Part shown: one piece after another, positions 23,005 through 29,275 of the stretch
Layout: each line of letters opens with the position of its first letter
How positions within the stretch are numbered: the stretch's first letter is position 1
NCBI GenBank assembly: GCA_964449175.1
Contig: CAYUYH010000004.1
Coordinates: forward strand, 1-29,275
Reading direction: 5' to 3'
Length of the DNA: 29,275 bases
Origin: CAYUYH01 sp964449175
GTDB lineage: Bacteria > Planctomycetota > Phycisphaerae > SM23-33
Notes under the pieces: model-generated
Seen by the model: the letters and a program-made list of their open reading frames with translations, nothing else
Told to the model about the DNA's origin: nothing
Database searches by the model: none
Position numbers and translations under genes: made by a program

Positions 23005-23500
23005 ATGGCCAACTATAACAAGGTGATCCTCGTGGGCAACCTCACCCGCGACCCGCAGATGAGCTATCTGCCGAGCCAGATGCCCGTGGTTGAGTTTGGC
23101 CTGGCGGTGAACCGTCGCTGGCGCGGCAATGACGGCCAGCAGCGCGAGGATACGTGCTTCGTGGACTGCCGCACGTACGGCAAGCAGGCCGAGACCATCA
23201 ACCAGTACCTCAACAAGGGAAAGAGCGTGCTCGTCGAAGGGCGACTCCAGTACGACACGTGGGAGGGCAAGGACGGCACGAAGCGCAGCAAGCACCGCGT
23301 GATCGTGGAAAGGTTCCAGTTCCTGGGCGCTCCCAGCGGCTCAGGCGGGCGAGCGGCGCCTGCGCGGCGGGCCGCCCCCCCGCCCCCCGCCCGCCCCGGC
23401 GCCGGGGCCATAGAGGAAACCCCCCCGCCGGGGGCCNNNNNNNNNNCAAATGTAGCACCCGCCGCGGTCGTTCGACGCGGGCGACGACATACCTTTCTAG
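23005..23500 (+). CDS. ssb: Single-stranded DNA-binding protein, interrupted by assembly gap
   Basis: The N-terminal OB fold (residues 1-~110) is intact: NKVILVGNLTRDPQ, FGLAVNRRWRG, FVDCRTYGKQAE, YLNKGKSVLVEGRLQYDTWE. A Gly/Pro/Ala/Arg linker follows, then ten Ns (23437-23446). Beyond the gap, bases 23483-23500 encode DDIPF plus TAG, the conserved SSB C-terminal tip that recruits partner proteins. This is in a different frame from the upstream part as numbered. An in-frame TAG (23453) just after the gap is probably a sequence error at the gap edge. So the gene is real and probably whole, but its middle is unresolved. GGGAG lies seven bases before the ATG. Confidence 0.88.
23437..23446. other. 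Scaffold gap (10 N) within ssb linker
   Basis: Ten unresolved bases directly after a poly-C and proline-codon stretch. The placeholder length does not preserve the frame between the SSB OB fold and its DDIPF end, so the true gap size is unknown and flanking bases may be wrong. Confidence 0.99.
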
Positions 23501-23566
23501 AGGCCAGAAGCCGAATTCGCGCCGCCCCGCAGCCAAGCGAGGCGCAGGACAAAGGAAACAGACGTC

Positions 23567-23842
23567 ATGGCAAGAAAGAGATTCATGGGGCCAAAGCCCG
23601 GCGCAGCGAAGTTAAGACGCAAGAGAAAGTCCCGCGTGCGGGAACAGGCCAAGTGCCGATTCTGCCGCGGTAAGATCAAAGAGATCGACTACAAGGACAT
23701 CGGCTCCCTCAACAAGCTGACGACCCAGCAGGGCAAGCTGTACTCGCGCAAGCGGAGCGGGAACTGCGCCGTCCATCAGCGGTCCTGCAAGCGGGCGGTC
23801 AAGCGGGCACGGTTCGTGGCCCTGATGCCCTACGTCGGCTGA
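23567..23842 (+). CDS. rpsR: 30S ribosomal protein S18 (zinc-binding type)
   Basis: 91 residues. S18 binds next to S6 on the small-subunit platform. The core is YKDIGSLNKLTTQQGKLYSRKRSGNC. Four cysteines (C30, C33 in CRFC; C67 and C74 around CAVHQRSC) make it a 'C+' form able to bind zinc, in contrast to zinc-free paralogues. The N-terminal ~28 residues are very basic. AAAGGA lies upstream of the ATG. It is positioned between ssb and rplI as in the classical operon. Confidence 0.96.
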   Translation: MARKRFMGPKPGAAKLRRKRKSRVREQAKCRFCRGKIKEIDYKDIGSLNKLTTQQGKLYSRKRSGNCAVHQRSCKRAVKRARFVALMPYVG

Positions 23843-23883
23843 GCCGGCCGAGCCCAAGTCAACCAGCAACCGGAGAGATAGGC

Positions 23884-24435
23884 ATGAAAGTGCTGCTTCG
23901 AAGAAACATCTCAATGCTCGGCAGGATAGGCGACGTTGTGGAGGTCAAGCCGGGCTACGCGCGCAACTACCTGCTGCCCCAAGAGCTTGCCGTCGTGCCG
24001 TCGCCTGGCAACCTCAAGGCCGTCGAGGCCGAACGGCAACAGTACCTCGACCAACTGGCCGCCCAGCGGGCTGAGACGGAGGCCAAGGCCGAGGCCGTCC
24101 GCGGCAAAGAAGTTACAATCGCCGCCCGCGCCAACGAGGAAGGTCACCTCTACGGCTCGGTCGGCCCGGCGCAGATCATCGCGGCCCTGGCCGAGGAAGG
24201 CGTGTTCCTGGAGGCCGATAACATTGCCCTTGACTCGCCCATCCGCCAACTGGATAAATACGATATCGAGGTCGTCTTCGGTGAAGACGTCAAATCGATG
24301 ATCCATGTTTGGGTCGTGCCGATCCGGGAGGAAGGCCAGGCCGAGCCACCCCAGCCGCCGGTGGAGACGGTTGAAACGTCCCAGCCGGCTGAGTCGGCCG
24401 AGCCGGACGCGCCGGGCGAGCCGCCCGCGGAGTAG
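23884..24435 (+). CDS. rplI: 50S ribosomal protein L9 with acidic C-terminal tail
   Basis: 183 residues. Residues 1-~52 are the N-terminal rRNA-binding domain (MKVLLRRNISMLGRIGDVVEVKPGYARNYLLP). A connecting helix follows (AERQQYLDQLAAQRAETEAKAEAVRG), then the C-terminal domain to about residue 150 (LYGSVGPAQIIAAL). The last ~33 residues are a Glu/Pro/Ala tail (EEGQAEPPQPPVETVETSQ) absent from most L9 proteins. GGAGAG precedes the ATG. dnaB follows after 57 bp. Confidence 0.95.
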   Translation: MKVLLRRNISMLGRIGDVVEVKPGYARNYLLPQELAVVPSPGNLKAVEAERQQYLDQLAAQRAETEAKAEAVRGKEVTIAARANEEGHLYGSVGPAQIIAALAEEGVFLEADNIALDSPIRQLDKYDIEVVFGEDVKSMIHVWVVPIREEGQAEPPQPPVETVETSQPAESAEPDAPGEPPAE

Positions 24436-24492
24436 CTGATCGTTGCCGCCGCGCCGTCTCGGCGCGGCGCACGTGAGCCAGGGAGGGCGCAT

Positions 24493-25899
24493 ATGACAAC
24501 GGCAAGAGCATCTTCGGGTGTGGGCGGACCTCCCTCCGCCGCCCAAGTGCCCACCCTCCAGCGCGTGCCACCGCAGGCGATAGAGGCCGAGGCGTGCGTC
24601 CTGGGCTCTATGATCCTGCACGCCCCCTGCATCGACATCATCGTGCAGGTCGTCACGGCCAGTCAGTTCTACCGCCCGGCCCACCAGCTCATCTTCCAGG
24701 CGCTGGTAGACCTCCGCCAGGCGGGCAAGCCCATCGACCTGGTGCTGCTGCGGGACGAGCTGGACAGGCGCAAGCAGCTCGACCAGGCCGGCGGCGTGGA
24801 GTATCTGGTGGCCCTGGCCGAGGGAGTGCCCAGCGCCGCCAACGCCCAGTACTACGCCACGATCGTCCGCGACAAGGCCATGCTCAGGGAACTGATAGTC
24901 GCCGGCACGGAGATGGTCCAGGACGCCTATGACACGGCCGACCAGGCCGGAGAGGTCGTCGACCGGGCGGAGAACAGCGTCTTCCAGATCGCCGCCCAGC
25001 AGATCGGCGAGGAGGCTGTCTCGCTGAAGGGCCTGCTGGCCAAGACATTCGAGACCCTCCAGGAGCACGACGGGCGGATGATCACCGGCCAGGCCAGCGG
25101 ATACGACGCGCTGGACGAGCTGACCAGCGGCTTCCAGGCGGGCGAGATGATCATCATGGCCGCCCGGCCCTCCATGGGCAAAACCAGCCTGCTGATGAAC
25201 ATCGCCGAGCACATGGCCGTGGTGGACTCGGCGCCGGTGGCGGTGTTCTCGCTGGAGATGAGCAAGGAGCAGCTCGCCCAGCGCATGCTCGCCAGCCATG
25301 CCAGGTTCGACCTTCGGCAGATGCGGCGGGGGATGATCGGCGCGGAGGACTGGACGAAGCTCCAACTGGCCGCCGGCGACCTGGAGGGGGCGCCGATCTT
25401 CGTCGACGACTCGCCGCTGCTGACGGCCCTGCAACTGCGCGCCAAGGCCAGGCGACTGAAGGTCGCCCACGACATCAAGTGCGTGTTGGTGGACTACCTC
25501 CAGCTCATGACCTACACGGGCCGGGCCGACAGCCGACAGGAACAGATCACCGAGATATCCCGCGCGATCAAGGCGCTCGCCCGCGAGCTGAAGATACCCG
25601 TCATCTGCGCCGCCCAGCTCAACCGCGGCCCGACCGACCGACCCACGCACCGCCCGAGGATGAGCGACCTGAGGGAGTCCGGCTCGATCGAACAGGATGC
25701 CGACGTCGTCGCGCTTCTGCACTGCGAAGACTACTACCATCAGGGCGAGGAAGACTACGCGCCCACCGGCATAACCGAGCTGATCGTCGCGAAGCAGCGC
25801 AACGGGCCGACCGGCGTGGTGAAACTGGCGTTCCTGAAGAACTGCACGCGGTTTGAGTCGGCCGCCGTCGATAGCCTGCCCGCCGATGGGGCATTCTAG
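24493..25899 (+). CDS. dnaB: Replicative DNA helicase DnaB
   Basis: 468 residues, normal length. The hexameric helicase unwinds the fork and recruits primase. The N-terminal collar domain covers residues ~20-125 (PPQAIEAEACVLGSMIL, VEYLVALAEGVPSAANAQYYA). The RecA-like motor includes FQAGEMIIMAARPSMGKTS (Walker A near residue 225), VFSLEMSKEQLAQRM, Walker B CVLVDYLQLM (near 331), QEQITEISRAIKALARELKIPVICAAQLNR and the DLRESGSIEQDADVV motif. All motor motifs are intact and no intein is present. GGGAGG lies six bases before the ATG. Last gene of the operon; the likely loader DciA is encoded at 3673. Confidence 0.97.
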   Translation: MTTARASSGVGGPPSAAQVPTLQRVPPQAIEAEACVLGSMILHAPCIDIIVQVVTASQFYRPAHQLIFQALVDLRQAGKPIDLVLLRDELDRRKQLDQAGGVEYLVALAEGVPSAANAQYYATIVRDKAMLRELIVAGTEMVQDAYDTADQAGEVVDRAENSVFQIAAQQIGEEAVSLKGLLAKTFETLQEHDGRMITGQASGYDALDELTSGFQAGEMIIMAARPSMGKTSLLMNIAEHMAVVDSAPVAVFSLEMSKEQLAQRMLASHARFDLRQMRRGMIGAEDWTKLQLAAGDLEGAPIFVDDSPLLTALQLRAKARRLKVAHDIKCVLVDYLQLMTYTGRADSRQEQITEISRAIKALARELKIPVICAAQLNRGPTDRPTHRPRMSDLRESGSIEQDADVVALLHCEDYYHQGEEDYAPTGITELIVAKQRNGPTGVVKLAFLKNCTRFESAAVDSLPADGAF

Positions 25900-26008
25900 A
25901 TTCCCGCCGCCCGCGCCGCAATCCCGCCGCGGACAGGGCAGCCGGCTTGCCACGGGGCGACCGGCGGGCCCCCAGACGCACCGATGCCCTTGACAGCAGG
26001 AAAGTTAA

Positions 26009-26037
26009 TTGACATACCCGACGGGGCGAAGTATTGT
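26009..26037 (+). promoter_or_regulatory. Promoter of bamA
   Basis: Perfect TTGACA (26009-26014), 17-bp spacer, TATTGT (26032-26037); predicted start near 26044. A second TTGACA lies at 25990-25995 but lacks a good -10. The predicted transcript starts downstream of 26034, which argues against a longer BamA N-terminus. Confidence 0.65.
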
Positions 26038-26111
26038 CCCGCCCAAGAATGCACTGGCCGTCCGCCGGTTCGCCCCGGCAGGCAACCACCAGCCCTTTCG
26101 CGGGAGCACCT

Positions 26112-28415
26112 GTGATCGTGACAAAGCGATGCGTCTTGACGGTCCTGGCGTTGACGATCCTCCTGGCTGCGGCCCCCCAATCCCTCGCCCAGACGCCGTC
26201 GACCGTGCTGGAAGTCCGCATCGAAGGCAACCAGCGCGTCTCGGACGCGGCCGTGCTCAGCCAGATCAAGACGCGGGCGGGCGAGCCCTACGACGAGGCG
26301 ACCATCGCCGCCGATGAGAAGCGGCTGATGGAGACCAGGCAGTACACCGGCGTCGTCGTCACCAAGACGGCCACGGAAGAGGGCGTCATCGTTACGTTCA
26401 CGGTGGCTGAGCGGGCCGTCGTCGTCGCCGTGGAGCTGGTGGGCAACGAGAAGATCAAGACCTCAACGCTGACCAAGAAACTGACGATCGGCGCCGGCGA
26501 CCCCGTCGACCGCTTCCTCATCGAGCAGTCGCGCAAGGCGCTGGAGAACCTTTATCGCGAGAAGGGCTACAGCCAGGCCTCCGTCACTGTCGACGCCGCC
26601 CCCCTGGGCGAGGGCAAGGTGGTCTACCACATCGACGAAGGCGTCAAGACGATCGTGCGGAAGATCCGCTTCGAGGGCAACACGCACCTCGGATGGTGGA
26701 AGCTGCGGACGTCCATCAGCTCACAGGTAAGGCTCTGGCCGTTCCTGACCGGCGCGCTGGACGAGGACAAGATCGCACGCGACGTCGACACGCTCCGCAA
26801 CCTCTACACCGACGATGGCTTCCTCGACGCCAAGGTCACCAGCCGGCTGGACTTCTCCGACGACCGCAAGAAGGCCGTGCTCACCTTCGAGATAGACCAG
26901 GGGCCGCGATACCGGATCGGCGAGCTCCTCTTCAACGGCAACACGGTCTTCAGCGACAGCGAGCTTGCCGGGCGCTTGAGCCTCCAGAGCGGGGAGTTCT
27001 TCACCACCTTGGCGTATCAGCGAGACATCAAGAAGGTGCAAGAGGCCTACGGCGAGATCGGCTACATCAATGCGACGGTCCAGGCGGCAAGGCGTTTCCC
27101 CGCTCCGGCCGCCGAGCCCGCCCCGGCCCTGGTGAACTTGGTCTTCGATATCGCCGAGAACGACCAGTACACCGTCGGCAAGATCGACATCCGCGGCAAC
27201 ACCGTCACGCAGGACCGCGTCATCCGCCGGGAGCTGCGGTTCTTCCCCGAGCAGTTGTTCAACACGGTGGCCGTGGGCGAGTCGCGGCGCGGGCTGCTGG
27301 AGACGCGGCTGTTCAACGACGTGACGATCGTGCCCGAGGGCGCAGCCCCCGGCATGCGCAACGCGGTCGTGACCGTTGACGAGGGCCAGACCGGCCAAAT
27401 CCTGCTCGGCGTCGGCGTGAGCACCAACAGCGGCGTGATCGGCACCATCACATACACGCAGCGCAACTTCGACATACTCGGCTGGCCGAACGACAGGCGC
27501 AAGCTGTTCGGCAACGCGTGGAAGGGCGCCGGCCAGACGCTGACGTTGTCACTCGAGCCCGGCACCGAGATGAACCAGGCCTACATCGACTGGTTCGAGC
27601 CGCGCCTGTTCGACAAGGAATACTCCCTCGGCCAGAAGCTCTTCTTCTTCGACCGGGCGCGCGAGACATACGACGAGCAGCGGTTCGGCTACGTCCCCAG
27701 TGTGGGCCACCGGTTCCCCAACGGCTGGTATGTCGAGCTGTCGGGGCGATTGGAGAACGTCAGCGTGAAAAGCCTGGACAGCGGCGCGCCGCCCGAGGTC
27801 GTCAAGGAAAAGGGCAACAACTTCCTGGCCGGGCCGAAACTGACGTTCGTCCGCGACCGCACCGACAGCCGCTGGACGCCCAGCAGGGGCGACCGGTTCC
27901 AGTTGACCCTCGAGCAGATCGCCGGCGACTATACCTTCAGCGAGATCACCGGCACCTACCGCTACTATCGCACGCTCTGGCTCGACGCGCTGGATCGCAA
28001 GCACATCCTGGCCGCCCGGGCGACCGCGGGCAGGATATGCGGCGACTCCCCCGTGTTCGAGCGGTTCTACGGCGGCGGCATCGGCTCGATACGCGGCTTC
28101 GACTATCGAGGCATCAGCCCGCGCAGCGCAGGCACCGACGACCAGATCGGCGGCGAGTTCCTCCTGCTGGCCGGGGCTGAGTACAGCTTCCCCCTGGTCG
28201 GCGAGGTCCTGCGAGGAGTCGTCTTCCTCGATACCGGCACGGTCGAGAAATCGACGGAGATCACGACCTACCGAGCGTCCGCGGGCTTCGGAATGAGGTG
28301 GATCATCCCGCTGATGGGCGAGGTGCCGATGAGCTTCGACTTCGGCTTCCCGATCGCCAAGAGCAGCGAAGACGACACGCAGGTCTTCAGTTTCTCCATA
28401 GGCTGGTCGTTCTGA
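26112..28415 (+). CDS. bamA: Outer-membrane protein assembly factor BamA (Omp85)
   Basis: 767 residues. It inserts beta-barrel proteins into the outer membrane. The signal peptide (CVLTVLALTILLAAAPQSLAQ) follows a GTG start at 26112, with GGGAG five bases upstream; GTG 26118 is a close alternative. Five POTRA domains can be picked out by their G-N turn: VRIEGNQRV, VELVGNEKI, IRFEGNTHL, LLFNGNTVF and IDIRGNTVT. The 16-strand barrel begins near GQILLGVGVSTNSG, and the lid-lock motif appears as GSIRGFDYRG (VRGF family form). It is followed by skp and lpxD, the same order as in Proteobacteria. It has its own promoter. Confidence 0.95.
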   Translation: MIVTKRCVLTVLALTILLAAAPQSLAQTPSTVLEVRIEGNQRVSDAAVLSQIKTRAGEPYDEATIAADEKRLMETRQYTGVVVTKTATEEGVIVTFTVAERAVVVAVELVGNEKIKTSTLTKKLTIGAGDPVDRFLIEQSRKALENLYREKGYSQASVTVDAAPLGEGKVVYHIDEGVKTIVRKIRFEGNTHLGWWKLRTSISSQVRLWPFLTGALDEDKIARDVDTLRNLYTDDGFLDAKVTSRLDFSDDRKKAVLTFEIDQGPRYRIGELLFNGNTVFSDSELAGRLSLQSGEFFTTLAYQRDIKKVQEAYGEIGYINATVQAARRFPAPAAEPAPALVNLVFDIAENDQYTVGKIDIRGNTVTQDRVIRRELRFFPEQLFNTVAVGESRRGLLETRLFNDVTIVPEGAAPGMRNAVVTVDEGQTGQILLGVGVSTNSGVIGTITYTQRNFDILGWPNDRRKLFGNAWKGAGQTLTLSLEPGTEMNQAYIDWFEPRLFDKEYSLGQKLFFFDRARETYDEQRFGYVPSVGHRFPNGWYVELSGRLENVSVKSLDSGAPPEVVKEKGNNFLAGPKLTFVRDRTDSRWTPSRGDRFQLTLEQIAGDYTFSEITGTYRYYRTLWLDALDRKHILAARATAGRICGDSPVFERFYGGGIGSIRGFDYRGISPRSAGTDDQIGGEFLLLAGAEYSFPLVGEVLRGVVFLDTGTVEKSTEITTYRASAGFGMRWIIPLMGEVPMSFDFGFPIAKSSEDDTQVFSFSIGWSF

Positions 28416-28500
28416 CGTCTCCTTCGCCGGTGACCCCTTGCGGCGCCCTCCGCCGAAACGGCACAATAGTACCTGTCCCCGAATACAGTGAGGTGAACTG

Positions 28501-29151
28501 ATGAGAAAGTCATACATGGTTGCAGCGATTCTCGCCTGCGTGGTAGGCGGGGTCTTCCTGCTGAACGAGACCCGCGCTCAGAGCAATTCGCCCGCACCCG
28601 CGCCGGTGAGGATGGCCGTCTGCGACGTCGCGGAGATATTCGCCAGCTACAATCGAGCGGCGGACCTCGCCGCGAGCCTCAACGAGAGACGCCAGGCCCT
28701 GGCCGCCGAACTCGAGCAGCGCAGGAATGCGATCGAACTGTTGCAGAAGGAGATGGAGGCGCTCAAGCCGGGCAGCGACGAGTACAACACCCGCCAGGCC
28801 GAGGCCGAGCGGCTCAAGATAGACCTGGCCGTCACCCAGCAGGTCGGAGAGGCGAGGATGCTCGGCGAGCATCGCCGGCTGACAGTGGACATGTACGAGG
28901 AGATCCTCCAAGCCGTCGGCGAGATAGCGAGCCAGCGCGGCATCGATCTGGTGCTCTACCGTGACCACGGTCTGGTCCAGACCGACCAAACCGTCGAACT
29001 GCTGGCCCAGATCCGCGACCGCAAGGTCCTCTACTACAGCCCCGGCATGGATATGACCCAGGAGGTGCTGGCTCGGATGAACGAGGCGTACACCGCCTCC
29101 AAGGCCGCGGGCGGGCAGCAGCCGGCGCCAGGGCCTAGCGGGCAACCTTGA
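28501..29151 (+). CDS. skp: OmpH/Skp family periplasmic chaperone
   Basis: 216 residues with a cleavable signal peptide (VAAILACVVGGVFLLNETRAQ). The mature part follows the Skp/OmpH pattern: a short strand (RMAVCDVAEIFASYNRAADL), a long coiled-coil from about residue 55 to 130 (LNERRQALAAELEQRRNAI, EMEALKPGSDEYNTRQAEAE) and a returning strand GIDLVLYRDHGL. Skp holds unfolded outer-membrane proteins on their way to BamA. The Ala/Gly/Pro-rich end (KAAGGQQPAPGPSGQP) is non-conserved. GAGGTGA precedes the ATG, 85 bp after bamA. Confidence 0.9.
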   Translation: MRKSYMVAAILACVVGGVFLLNETRAQSNSPAPAPVRMAVCDVAEIFASYNRAADLAASLNERRQALAAELEQRRNAIELLQKEMEALKPGSDEYNTRQAEAERLKIDLAVTQQVGEARMLGEHRRLTVDMYEEILQAVGEIASQRGIDLVLYRDHGLVQTDQTVELLAQIRDRKVLYYSPGMDMTQEVLARMNEAYTASKAAGGQQPAPGPSGQP

Positions 29152-29189
29152 GCCACACACACCGGACGGCTATCATCTCGAGGTCGGCC

Positions 29190-29275
29190 ATGGGTGAAGC
29201 ACTGACAGTCCGCGCCATCGCCGCCCTGGTCGGCGGGCGCGCGGAGGGCGACGAGACGGTGTTGATCCGCTCGAT
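29190..29275 (+). CDS. lpxD: UDP-3-O-acylglucosamine N-acyltransferase LpxD (3' truncated)
   Basis: Only the first 28 codons are inside the window. They read MGEALTVRAIAALVGGRAEG followed by DETVLIRSI, the N-terminal uridine-binding domain pattern of LpxD. LpxD adds the N-linked acyl chain in lipid A synthesis. GAGGT lies four bases before the ATG, and the position after bamA-skp is exactly where lpxD is found in many diderms. The identification rests on this short stretch plus context. Confidence 0.75.
   Translation, partial: MGEALTVRAIAALVGGRAEGDETVLIRS

Noticed and set aside
23911..25953. 680-codon open frame on the minus strand opposite rplI and dnaB
   Set aside because: It is antisense to two unmistakable genes. 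Long antisense frames are expected in GC-rich coding DNA, and its product is low-complexity and unlike any family.
26034..26111. Upstream extension of BamA
   Set aside because: It would place 26 extra residues before a proper signal peptide and begins upstream of the predicted transcription start.
27549..28517. 322-codon minus-strand frame opposite bamA
   Set aside because: Composition artefact opposite a well-supported gene.

Overview
The window looks like a high-GC bacterial chromosome fragment from the Planctomycetota, probably the Phycisphaerae side. The evidence is a secreted protease with two dockerin-like calcium loops and a PEP-CTERM tail, a GH43/GH130-like glycosidase, a diderm outer-membrane set (bamA-skp-lpxD), dispersed GC-rich palindromes, and 'word' repeats of the AGTAGTCAGTAGCCAGG and AGGTTAGAGG type. 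That assignment is an inference from gene content. A 10-N scaffold gap at 23437-23446 shows that this is a draft assembly, probably a metagenome bin.

Layout. 1-687: C-terminal half of a trypsin-like exported protease. 728-5062: DUF3795 protein (minus strand), truA, dnaN, dciA (DUF721) and an MTAP/PNP-fold phosphorylase homologue. 5105-7383: exported esterase and a lipoprotein MsrB-MsrA fusion. 7386-8705 (minus): tsaB, then a double-ACT-domain protein. 8854-9405: a self-contained small-protein transcription unit (promoter, GNRA hairpin, 61-aa ORF, intrinsic terminator). 9446-11318: ispE, tRNA-Ala(GGC), WrbA-like flavoprotein. 11348-13173: divergent CPBP membrane protease and trpC. 13185-15953: a lower-GC restriction-modification island (C5-methyltransferase, putative endonuclease, Vsr) enclosed by an exact 16-bp inverted repeat. 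15966-18683 (minus): glycosidase, queG, folE. 18919-25899: strong promoter, structured leader, tRNA-Gln(UUG), then a dense operon glmU(short)-prs-rplY-pth-rpsF-ssb-rpsR-rplI-dnaB. 26009-29275: promoter, bamA, skp/ompH, start of lpxD.

How the genes fit together. Replication genes recur (dnaN, dciA, ssb, dnaB). DciA is the ancestral loader of DnaB, so clamp, loader and helicase lie in one window. Translation and tRNA modification are represented by truA, tsaB, queG/folE (both ends of queuosine synthesis), pth, four ribosomal proteins and two tRNAs. Envelope biogenesis is represented by the short GlmU, BamA, Skp and LpxD. Three ribosomal proteins (L25, S6, L9) carry long acidic or low-complexity C-terminal tails.

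Promoters of sigma70 type (TTGACA-like, 17-bp spacer, TATAAT-like) can be read by eye in front of dnaN, the small-protein unit, both tRNAs, the methyltransferase and bamA. truA and possibly ispE have a perfect TATAAT placed so that transcription should begin on the start codon. The items most worth follow-up are the repeat-bounded R-M/Vsr island, the small-protein unit, the structured tRNA-Gln leader and the divergent MTAP-like enzyme. I see no CRISPR array, rRNA, transposase or integrase.
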